A DNA stretch of 12,990 nt from Methylococcaceae bacterium (GTDB lineage Bacteria; Pseudomonadota; Gammaproteobacteria; Methylococcales; Methylococcaceae), in the NCBI GenBank assembly GCA_012026715.1, contig VEPB01000214.1, forward strand, positions 1-12,990, in the 5' to 3' direction. The notes below the pieces were generated by a model. That model had not been told where the DNA came from and did no database searches. It was given only the letters and a program-made list of their open reading frames with translations. Both the position numbers and the translations under genes were made by a program. Shown here piece after piece: positions 1 through 6,160 of this stretch; position 1 is the first letter of the stretch, and each line of letters opens with the position of its first letter.

Positions 1-53
1 AGTGACCAGAGAACCAGTAGAAAACTGGAAAGTGTGACCTGCATTGGTTTCAT
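1..53 (-). CDS. 5' end of an exported or membrane protein gene, cut by the left window edge
   Basis: Only the first 17 codons are inside the window. They read MKPMQVTLSSFLLVLWS, a short basic start followed by a hydrophobic stretch, as in a signal peptide or first membrane segment. A purine-rich Shine-Dalgarno-like stretch (AAGGGGAAGG) lies just upstream of the ATG at 53-51. The frame stays open upstream to an ATG at 239, but the residues in between (Cys/Arg-rich) look untranslated, so I prefer the start at 53. The gene diverges from the TetR regulator at 266 and is therefore a plausible target of it. Its function cannot be read from 17 residues. Confidence 0.4.
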   Translation of the reverse strand, partial: MKPMQVTLSSFLLVLWS

Positions 54-175
54 GTGCCTTCCCCTTGGAGTTCTGCAACGGCGGCATTGTAGTATCGCCA
101 CAAAACAAAAGCACCCCCTTTTGAACATTCCCGCAGCGCATGCTTGGTTTCCGGATTGAAGCCAGGCACCACGGT

Positions 176-205
176 GAATTGTTAATTCCTTACCGATTAA
201 GCGGT
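176..205. promoter_or_regulatory. Possible TetR-type operator in the divergent intergenic region
   Basis: Two small inverted repeats lie side by side between the divergent genes: GAATT-GTT-AATTC at 176-188 (5-bp arms) and ACCG-ATTAAG-CGGT at 192-205 (4-bp arms). TetR-family proteins usually bind palindromes in the gap they share with a divergent target, so location and shape fit. The arms are short and no second copy is visible, so this is only a candidate. A CATAAT hexamer at 237-242 could be the -10 box of the regulator, but I see no convincing -35 box. Confidence 0.25.
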
Positions 206-265
206 TGAAGCCTGTCATGAGCTTATCGAAAATGGCCATAATTTTAACGCCTGCCTACCCCGGCC

Positions 266-880
266 ATGCCACCTAATCCGATCACCAAGCGGCTACCGAT
301 TTTGCGGGCGGCCGCCGATATTTTCCTGCACTCGGGCTTCAGTGGGGCCAGCATGGATGCTATCGCGGAAGCTGCTTCCGTGGCCAAGGCGACCCTTTAC
401 AACCAGTTCGGCAACAAACAGGCGTTGTTCGAGGCGATCGTCCGGAGCCGCTGCGAACAGCTGCTGGAAACGGCCACTAGATTCGACAGTCGCGCAGCTG
501 AGCCGGCCGTCGGACTCGCTGCCGTTGGCAGGGCCTATGTCGGGCTTCATTACGCTTCGCAGTTTCTGGAGTTGCTTCAATTGGCGATCGCCGAACAGCG
601 GAATTTCCCGGATTTGGTCGTTCTGGTTTTCCAGACAAGTCAGGAGCCTGCCCAGCGCCGGCTGACGGATTACCTGAGGTGGCTAGATCGGCGTCAGGCC
701 TTGCGGATCACCGATGCGGAAGTCGCTGCCCAACAATTTCTCGGAATGCTGACCGGCGAAACCCACATGCGTTGCTTACTGGGGTTGCGGGGCGGATTGA
801 CCTCGGACGAGGCCGACGCCCTCATCGGCGCTGCCGTGGCGCTGTTTTGCGCGGGCAAGACAAGATGTGGCTGCCAATAG
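266..880 (+). CDS. TetR/AcrR-family transcriptional regulator
   Basis: A 204-residue protein with the standard TetR layout. The N-terminal DNA-binding domain spans about residues 9-56, with the helix-turn-helix reading MDAIAEAASVAKATLYNQFG (30-49) followed by NKQALFEAIV. An all-helical ligand/dimer domain fills the rest. Its length and the later helices resemble the AefR-like C-terminal type (TetR_C_7), a weak assignment. An in-frame TAA at 245-247 limits the start to ATG 266. No good Shine-Dalgarno precedes it, so translation may be weak or the leader short. Such proteins repress a neighbouring efflux or detoxification gene until a small ligand binds; the divergent gene starting at 53 is the obvious candidate. 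The ligand cannot be predicted. Confidence 0.9.
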   Translation: MPPNPITKRLPILRAAADIFLHSGFSGASMDAIAEAASVAKATLYNQFGNKQALFEAIVRSRCEQLLETATRFDSRAAEPAVGLAAVGRAYVGLHYASQFLELLQLAIAEQRNFPDLVVLVFQTSQEPAQRRLTDYLRWLDRRQALRITDAEVAAQQFLGMLTGETHMRCLLGLRGGLTSDEADALIGAAVALFCAGKTRCGCQ

Positions 881-1170
881 CCGATAAAACAATGCCATGG
901 GGCCTGTCCGTGCCAGGACCCTGCGACTCATGTCTGCACTTTTCTGCCTGCCTGCTCCCACTGGGAGAATGTAGTCCGAAGGGCCGGAAGGGGGAAGAGC
1001 TAACCCGGTTCCAGGGCCAAAATCCGCGGGCCACGGGGTCGGGTGGTCTCTCCCTATCAATTGGCTGCGTAGTCCACGCCATTCGGCCCCTCATTCCACG
1101 CGCATTCGGCCGGGGCGGTCCATGGTTTCGGGGCATCGACCGGTGTTCGGCGAGTCAGCCCGAATCTCCG
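881..1170. other. Gene-free stretch, probably partly IS21 end DNA
   Basis: No gene is supported here. A small hairpin, CTCCC-ACT-GGGAG, sits at 955-967 without a T-run. The right part, from about 1080, contains repeated ATTCGGCC and CGGTGTTCGGC-like words. Such words are often seen between the end of istB and the terminal repeat of IS21-family elements, so it may be the non-coding end of the IS whose istB scrap begins at 1171. The exact end of the element is not identifiable. Confidence 0.35.
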
Positions 1171-1350
1171 TTACCGCGCAACCGGGGTTGAGAGGGTGGT
1201 TTCCGCCTCGTGATTGCGCATGGATTTACCCTGGAGCTTGAGCCGCTGAGCGTTGTGCACCAGTCGGTCGCGGATGACGTCGGCGAGGGTGGAATCGCCC
1301 AAGGCTTCGTGCCCGTGGTCGACGGGGAACTGGCTGGTGGCCACGGTGGC
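1171..1350 (-). pseudogene. istB: IstB-like ATPase C-terminal remnant (IS21 family)
   Basis: Minus-strand frame read from 1350 to the TAA at 1173-1171, 59 residues. It contains TSQFPVDHGHEALGDS, then ADVIRDRLVHNAQRL and KLQGKSMR. These match the C-terminal signature of IstB transposition helper ATPases (SQLPV..WH...GD..ADAI.DRLVHN..R..L.G.S.R). IstB is normally about 250 residues, so three quarters of it, including the Walker motifs, is gone. A TGA stops the frame immediately upstream at about 1351-1353, and no IstA is visible. The usual W of the WH pair is G here (DHGH). This is an inactive fossil marking an old insertion and deletion. Confidence 0.8.
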
Positions 1351-1430
1351 TCACGGTTCGGGCAGATCCGCCACGATTCCCGCTGCCCCAACGGGCCTAC
1401 CGCGCATTAAGCCCGATGGAGATCGCGAAT

Positions 1431-1453
1431 GCCCCCGTCGTGAGCTCGGGGGC
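1431..1453. repeat. GC-rich hairpin downstream of the SUMF1-like gene
   Basis: A perfect 7-bp inverted repeat, GCCCCCG and CGGGGGC, with a 9-nt loop. It lies about 90 nt beyond the stop of the minus-strand gene ending at 1544, where a terminator would be expected. Neither strand has a T-run after the stem, so intrinsic termination is doubtful. Confidence 0.3.
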
Positions 1454-1543
1454 GAGGTAAAGCCGAAGGCAAGGGGCCGCCATGGGCTGCTGGCGTTCAA
1501 ACCAGCCCGTCTCCGAACATCCTTGGCGCGGTACGGATGTGCC

Positions 1544-2470
1544 TCAATCCTGAGCAAGCCGGAATCCCAGAACGTTGAGTCTGAGTGTTGCCCCGTCCCC
1601 GTAGTGGGTGGAGGAAACAAGTTGGGGCGGTTCGTTATCCCACGAGCCGCCGCGATTGGCCCTCCTGTCACAATTTCCTTCCCAGCAGGAATCAGTCCAT
1701 TCCCACGCATTGCCGCTCATGTCATAAAGACCCCAGGCGTTGGGGCGCTTTTGTCCTACCGGGTGAGTACGGGTTTCGGAATTGCCCTGAAACCAGGCCA
1801 CGGCGTCGAGTTCGTCCGATCCGCAATACAAATTGCTGCCCCCAGCCTGACACGCCATCAACCATTCGTCCTCGCTGGGCAATCGGTAGTGTTTGCCGGT
1901 CTTGGCGGACAGCCATTCCGCGTAGGCCGTCGCATCCTGCCAGCTGACGCAGACTACCGGTTCGTTGGATTGCTGATCGAAGCCCGGCGAACTCCACCGG
2001 CCTTCGTTGGAAGACACCGGTCCATTAAAGGTCCAGCAATCACTGGGCGACGATCGTCCTGTGACCGTCGCGAAAACCGTCCACTGCCCCACCGTGACCT
2101 CGTATTTGCCCATGGCCACGGTTTGTCCCGGCAGTCTCACCATGGGCGGACATTCGGGGCAGTCGCTGAACTCGTTAACCGGCGGCCGGACCAGCTCTCC
2201 GGTGTTCTCGCAGGCGGGTGGGCTAGTGGTATCGGCGCGGCAGTCCGATGACTTGTGTCGGCGTTTCGGCTTAGGCTTGGGGGTGTCGGGCTTAACAGAA
2301 GCCGGCTCCAACTTGGGCGGGTCACCCGCCGGCGGTTCAGCCAATGAGACACCGGGCCCCAGCAATGGACTCAAGATTGCGACAATCAGCGCAATCCGTT
2401 GGCTTGCATCCCGAACAGCCAGTTCTCTCATGACTCTGTTTGCCACTTTTTTGGAGACACGATCCGCCAT
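1544..2470 (-). CDS. Exported SUMF1/formylglycine-generating-enzyme-fold protein, probably not an active FGE
   Basis: 308 residues from ATG 2470-2468, chosen because GGGAG lies 6 nt upstream; an in-frame TTG further upstream lacks this. Residues 25-44 form a signal-peptide core ending VSLA-EPP. A Pro/Lys-rich linker follows (60-75), then an FGE-sulfatase domain (about 105-308). Family motifs in order are YEVTVGQW (123-130), PVVCVSWQDA (171-180), YRLPSEDEWLMA (195-206), GLYDMSGNAWEWT (247-259), RGGSW (273-277) and LGFRLAQD at the very end. Aerobic FGEs carry two copper-binding cysteines after the GGS motif. Here that segment reads NEPPQLVSSTHYG with none, so sulfatase activation is unlikely. 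Cysteines elsewhere (C104, C107, C145, C174, C207, C216, C262, C267) may form periplasmic disulfides. No sulfatase is nearby. Decayed IS scraps lie on both sides. Confidence 0.85.
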   Translation of the reverse strand: MADRVSKKVANRVMRELAVRDASQRIALIVAILSPLLGPGVSLAEPPAGDPPKLEPASVKPDTPKPKPKRRHKSSDCRADTTSPPACENTGELVRPPVNEFSDCPECPPMVRLPGQTVAMGKYEVTVGQWTVFATVTGRSSPSDCWTFNGPVSSNEGRWSSPGFDQQSNEPVVCVSWQDATAYAEWLSAKTGKHYRLPSEDEWLMACQAGGSNLYCGSDELDAVAWFQGNSETRTHPVGQKRPNAWGLYDMSGNAWEWTDSCWEGNCDRRANRGGSWDNEPPQLVSSTHYGDGATLRLNVLGFRLAQD

Positions 2471-3209
2471 ATTGGGCTCCCAAAAATTGGAGATATCGTT
2501 CCGGCGTTCTCCGTCGGCCTGTTCCTCCAAACATGAATCCGCATTGGATGAACTTCAAATTGCTCGACCGATTTCGTCAGCGCTCGACTTCCCCGAAGCG
2601 CCGCTCTGGCCGGCTTGGCTTTGAACTCTGAAAATGGTTTCACCGCGGCTTTTTCATAAGTTCCCTCCGATAGGACTGACCCATCGTCAGGACCAACAGT
2701 CAACCCTGTCCATCGCCAACCCAAACTCAAGCAAGACCGCCCCTTCATACGCCGGAACCAAAACGTCGATTACTTCGCTCGACGTCGAAAGCAATTTTTT
2801 TGAGTAAATATCTTCCAAAGCTTCCGACGCGTAACCGAATCAAAACGAGCAATCAGCGAATAGCCCTTACCGACTTCCCGGGAAAGCATCCCCAGCGTGC
2901 CCACGACCGTATCCAGGGTCCGGGTTAAATCCGGTTACCGCCGCAGCATACTCGATCGCCGCCTGAGGCTATCCTACCATGCCCTACTCCGGACCGTTTA
3001 TCGACTCTCGAAAGGGAGTCTGCAAGCGTCCGTCTACCCCTCAAGCTCAGATCCGAACTCGACATGCTGAAATTTTCCCAGCCTGAAGGATCATCGAAGT
3101 GCGCCGGCAGCGGTCCTGCCACTCGCTGGCTCCTAACGGTTTCGGTGGGCTGTGATCGGGTGCCGGCGCGGCATCAAATCGACCCCGCCGGAAATGGCGT
3201 CGGTTCCCG
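2471..3209. other. Gene-free stretch of about 740 bp, no recognisable content
   Basis: I find no gene here that I can support. Open frames are short, lack ribosome sites and resemble no family I know. A minus-strand frame at about 2700-2830 (reading LLSTSSEVIDVLVPAYEGAV before a stop) looks protein-like but has no start or partner, and may be another fossil. Lying between an IstB scrap and an IS630 scrap, the stretch is best read as decayed accessory DNA, together with the upstream region of the SUMF1-like gene on the minus strand. Confidence 0.4.
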
Positions 3210-3575
3210 AGGCTCGGGTATCCTTATGGGAAGCTGGAAAAGTCCCTCGCGGGCCGGTCGCCGAAAATGACCTCCGGGGACCTAAGCGGGATCGCCGAAA
3301 TGATGCACGACAAGTCGCCACTCCGAATGAGACCGGCACTCGGACTTTGGACCTTGTCGCTCATCGGCGAGAGACTGGTGGTGGTTCGGTGGACCGTTCA
3401 CCAAAGCTTACGGCTGGCCCGGAACCGGCAAGTGCCCCCTAAGCGGTCGTACGACATGGAAACCGGAAGACTTCGCGCACCTGCGTGCTGAAGCGCTACA
3501 AGTCAGCGCAGACCTCTGCTTGTGAGCGTGACGGCTGGCTTGCTCCGATAGTCATGCCGGACTCCGGTTACCAAT
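3210..3575 (+). pseudogene. IS630-family transposase remnant (frameshifted)
   Basis: One frame from about 3228 to 3489 reads KSLAGRSPKMTSGDLSGIAE, MMHDKSP, then ALGLWTLSLIGERL. This fits the IS630 pattern G-R-P-P-K-L, followed by D-K-x-P and F-A-L-W-T-L-x-x-I. After a shift of frame near 3400-3457, a second frame reads WKPEDFAHLRAEALQVSADL (W..EDFP.LR..A...GA) and SDSHAG at about 3544-3561, matching the RSDYHAG block after the central catalytic Asp. In-frame stops lie between these pieces and the expected DEAG is destroyed. The C-terminal third is missing. Clearly inactive. No flanking TA-bounded inverted repeats could be identified. Confidence 0.7.
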
Positions 3576-3784
3576 GCGCCGCGGCGCGACAATATTTTTT
3601 ACCGGCGACAAAGATCGTTTATAAAACGTCCGGGGGCGCCCCCCTTCAAGAGAAGGGCAAGGCTTCATCTACAGAGAACCCGGATACTCGATGGGTATCG
3701 TGATTGGATCGTGATAAGTAGCTGTCGCCTAAGCCGTTTGCCTATCAGCATGTTGTTGGCATATTGGAACATGACTAGCCGATA
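3576..3784. promoter_or_regulatory. Upstream region of the O-antigen ligase-like gene
   Basis: About 210 bp between the transposase fossil and the membrane protein gene. TTGGCA at 3756-3761 is a fair -35 box, but the only -10-like hexamer at a reasonable distance (GATAAT, 3781-3786, 19-bp spacer) overlaps the start codon. The promoter is therefore not resolved. The ribosome site is also weak, with GGAAC about 14 nt upstream of the ATG. Confidence 0.25.
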
Positions 3785-5128
3785 ATGTTAAAAAAATTAC
3801 TTGAACTTTTTATAGCGGCTTCACTGATAATAGTTCTGCTGCGTTATGGCAGAAAATCGGCCGCAAAATGCATGATTCTGGTTCTTCCTGTTTCATTTGG
3901 AACAGAATGGGGGCCGATCAATACATTTATCATTACCCTGTTAGCGGCCGGAGAATATCTCGTCAGCTTCATTATGAAAAAGAAAGCCGGGGTAAGTTCA
4001 TTTACAGTTAAAATATTTTTATCACTGTTCCTCATACTAAACGTACTCTCGCTGCTAATTAACGTAGACTATCTTGATTTCACTGGGCCCGCGCTATCGT
4101 CTCCTCACTCGACTGCGATATTGAACATCGTGTCATGCATCCTTCTATTTTTGTTTATCGTCCGATCGATTCAAACCGAGGACGATATCGTTTCTTTCAT
4201 GACCCTCGCTCTTTTCGCTTATTTGATCTCGTCCGTACTTTCCATACTTCAGCTGATAAACCCGGCCGCACTGCTAGTTGCTCAGGACTACTTCAGTCGC
4301 CTTAGCGTGGACACGGAAGACCGGGGCGTGAGAGTCATGGGAACAATCGGATCTTTCGAACTCTATGCGGAATATTCTGGAATAATGACTTTGGTATCGT
4401 TATTTCTTGGAATGACAGAGAAAGCTAAGTTGCGAAAGGCCTTCTGGCTCGGAACATGCCTCTACTGTATTTTTCTCATGTTAATGACAAAATCTCGGGG
4501 CGGGGTAATTTCTCTCGGCGCGGCGATGCTGTATTTGTTGACAATCCAGTCCAAGACCATTGGCGCAAAACGCACATTGGCCTTGTTATTCGCAGGAATC
4601 GGGTCTTTGGCCATCGTTTCTATCGTTACCAGCGGGAGCGGTTATAGCGTAATGGACGCGCTACTAAGCAAAACGGAGATTAAGGCCAGCCAGGGCCAAT
4701 TCGACAGCCGTTCCGAAGTTTGGGCATACGGATTTAGCGCAATTTCGGAAATGCAATTTCCCCAGACGATCGTGGGCAAGGGGCCCGGACTCATCTCCGG
4801 GACCAGTTTGCTTGAGGTCTTTCCGCACTCTTTATATATTTATCTATTAATTTCTCTTGGCTATTTGGGACTGTGCTTGTATCTGGCGTGGTTTTTATGG
4901 CTGGCAGCACCCAAAATTCGCCAGAATGCACTGACTCAAAAACAAGTTCTACTCAGAGTAATCTTAAAGACGATCCTAATCTTGATCGTGGTTGATCAGG
5001 CCAAGATCGAATATATACGGCCAACCGATTCGTCTTATGCGCAAATTTTATGGATGTTTTACGCGCTAATGTACGTGGCCATCCATAAGCGCGCCAAAAT
5101 CACCAATTATAAACTCGCTCATAGTTAA
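3785..5128 (+). CDS. O-antigen ligase/polymerase-like polytopic membrane protein (Wzy_C type)
   Basis: 447 residues with about 11-12 hydrophobic segments. A long periplasmic-type loop (about 284-348) sits between late segments, as in WaaL/Wzy/ExoQ-type glycan ligases and polymerases. Within the Wzy_C-like core are TKSRGGVISL (235-244), the R..W block DSRSEVW (307-313), GKGPG (331-335) and PHSLYIYLLISLGYLGL (347-363). The last corresponds to the conserved HN..L......G..G motif, with Ser instead of Asn after the His. Members join undecaprenyl-linked glycan to an acceptor or polymerise repeat units at the periplasmic face. The gene is visibly more AT-rich than its neighbours and has no glycan-synthesis genes beside it, so it is probably a transferred orphan. 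Whether it acts as ligase or polymerase cannot be told. Confidence 0.8.
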   Translation: MLKKLLELFIAASLIIVLLRYGRKSAAKCMILVLPVSFGTEWGPINTFIITLLAAGEYLVSFIMKKKAGVSSFTVKIFLSLFLILNVLSLLINVDYLDFTGPALSSPHSTAILNIVSCILLFLFIVRSIQTEDDIVSFMTLALFAYLISSVLSILQLINPAALLVAQDYFSRLSVDTEDRGVRVMGTIGSFELYAEYSGIMTLVSLFLGMTEKAKLRKAFWLGTCLYCIFLMLMTKSRGGVISLGAAMLYLLTIQSKTIGAKRTLALLFAGIGSLAIVSIVTSGSGYSVMDALLSKTEIKASQGQFDSRSEVWAYGFSAISEMQFPQTIVGKGPGLISGTSLLEVFPHSLYIYLLISLGYLGLCLYLAWFLWLAAPKIRQNALTQKQVLLRVILKTILILIVVDQAKIEYIRPTDSSYAQILWMFYALMYVAIHKRAKITNYKLAHS

Positions 5129-5264
5129 CGAGGCTGTTACGCAACTTGTTGCATCGGTGGCTTATTTCGTCGTCCCGACCCCGCGACGGCGGGTCTTGCA
5201 GATCGTCTCAAGTTTCCTGGGATAACCTGGCCACCCATCACCCCAATGACGCTAAGGACTGCCT
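5129..5264. other. Intergenic DNA after the membrane protein gene, with two small inverted repeats
   Basis: GCAAC-TT-GTTGC at 5141-5152 and GACCC...GGGTC at 5177-5195 are short inverted repeats without T-runs. The first lies 13 nt after the stop at 5128 and might weakly terminate transcription. I see no gene here. Confidence 0.3.
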
Positions 5265-5363
5265 CGTCACCCGGCAGGGAAGGCCGGGATCCAGCGGCCA
5301 AGGAGGGTCTCGGCCTGACACTTTCCTGTGTTCTGGCTTCCGGCAATCCGTGCCAGAACGACG
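5265..5363. repeat. MITE-like inverted repeat pair (CGTC...CCAG / CTGG...GACG)
   Basis: The left arm, 5265-5294, begins CGTCACCCGGCAGGGA and ends CCGGGATCCAG. The right arm, 5333-5363, read on the other strand begins CGTCGTTCTGGCACGGA and ends GCCGGAAGCCAG. The arms align along their whole length with scattered differences, and each is itself a near-palindrome. They resemble the CGTCATTCCGGCATGGATTGCCGGAATCCAG-type intergenic repeats scattered through many proteobacterial genomes. The 38-bp centre codes for nothing evident. It is probably a small non-autonomous element or folded RNA element, decayed. Confidence 0.65.
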
Positions 5364-5483
5364 GCTTATCTGAACGGCAATGCCCATCATCCGGCATAGC
5401 CTAAAGGCCGACTGAAGGAGCGCCTTTACTCCGGCGCAGCCACGATCCTTCAATTTACAGTTCGGCGGCCGACAAGCCGAAAA

Positions 5484-5546
5484 TCAGGGCAGCAGGAATC
5501 CTGACGCCCGCCGGATGACCTCAGGTTTTCTGTTTGCCGTCAGCAT
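5484..5546 (-). pseudogene. Short ORF or decayed gene start behind the lipoprotein gene
   Basis: A 20-codon ORF reads MLTANRKPEVIRRASGFLLP. Its ATG (5546-5544) lies 15 nt after the lipoprotein stop, with AAGGAG about 9 nt upstream. A one-base shift near the TGA would continue it as ALIFGLSAAEL before another stop. That would make a plausible basic-then-hydrophobic signal peptide. It is either the stump of a lost exported protein in the same operon, or a chance ORF. Confidence 0.25.
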
Positions 5547-5561
5547 CGTGTTCTCTCCTTG

Positions 5562-5915
5562 TCATGGCCAGTCCAGCGAGATGGCACGACTGAGACCATC
5601 CTGCGACTGGGTGATCTGGTAGGTGATCTCCTTGGTCGTTACCGCCGGCAACTTGGGAGATTCGCTCGAAGGAACCAGCGTGACGGTGGCGACGCACTTC
5701 TTTGCGCCGTTCTCTAAGACTTCCGAAGTGCGGATGTGGGTCAACTCGGCAACGACCGCTCCGCCTGAAACGGCCAAGGAGAGGTCGTTTTCGAACTGTT
5801 CCTCGACCAGGCCGCTGACGTCCTCCCGCACCCCCGGATCGTCGCAGTCGGGGAGGCTGGCGCCGCAACCCGACAGCAGAAACATGGAAACTGCCAGAAC
5901 TTTCGAAGGTGGCAT
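5562..5915 (-). CDS. Small predicted lipoprotein
   Basis: 117 residues. The start at ATG 5915-5913 is backed by a strong GAGGAG site 5-6 nt upstream. The N-terminus MPPSKVLAVSMFLLSGCG carries a type II signal peptide with lipobox LSGC, so Cys17 should be lipidated and the protein anchored in the cell envelope. The mature part has two further cysteines (CDDPGV and KKCVATV) that could pair, and it ends in strand-like ITYQITQSQDG. The pattern of an early Cys, a helix, then C-x-A-x-V and a final Y-x-V/I-x-x-x-x-D-G strand recurs in small periplasmic proteins of unknown function; I cannot name the family. It is divergent from the secreted protein at 6161. Confidence 0.75.
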   Translation of the reverse strand: MPPSKVLAVSMFLLSGCGASLPDCDDPGVREDVSGLVEEQFENDLSLAVSGGAVVAELTHIRTSEVLENGAKKCVATVTLVPSSESPKLPAVTTKEITYQITQSQDGLSRAISLDWP

Positions 5916-6160
5916 TTTGGCTCCTCGGCCATGGACCCGTTCGGTTTACCCGCACTGGGTTCTATAGCATAACGCTCGGGGGGTTTCATCGTTCCGGGCG
6001 CAGGAATTCGACCCGTAATCCGTGGCCTTCACGCACACTGCACCTGCCCCGGCCCTCCCACTCATCGGACGCTGAAGCATTGCCCAGCCTAATATTGTCG
6101 GCAGCCGTTGAACTCACCGGACGATGCCCCGGTGGGGCAATCCTACCTCGGAGACTTCCC
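5916..6160. promoter_or_regulatory. Divergent intergenic region with a leader hairpin
   Basis: This gap should carry promoters for both the lipoprotein (minus) and the secreted protein (plus), but no canonical -35/-10 pair is evident. A compact hairpin, TGCCCC-GGT-GGGGCA, lies at 6125-6139, 21 nt before the ATG at 6161 and just upstream of the GGAG ribosome site at 6150-6153. It could affect translation of the plus-strand gene. Confidence 0.35.

Noticed and set aside
1..239. Longer version of the left-edge gene starting at the ATG at 239
   Set aside because: The frame is open but residues between 238 and 54 are Cys/Arg-rich and unlike protein, whereas the ATG at 53 has a good ribosome site and a signal-peptide-like start.
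679..1191. Plus-strand 170-codon open frame over the end of the TetR gene and the following gap
   Set aside because: It runs out of phase through the TetR gene into IS-derived DNA and shows no family motifs.
1253..2251. Plus-strand 332-codon open frame opposite the FGE-like gene
   Set aside because: It is antisense to a gene with clear family motifs, signal peptide and ribosome site; its own translation is low-complexity and resembles no family.
2428..2748. Minus-strand 106-codon open frame upstream of the FGE-like gene
   Set aside because: It overlaps the start of that gene in another frame, lacks recognisable motifs and has no supported start.
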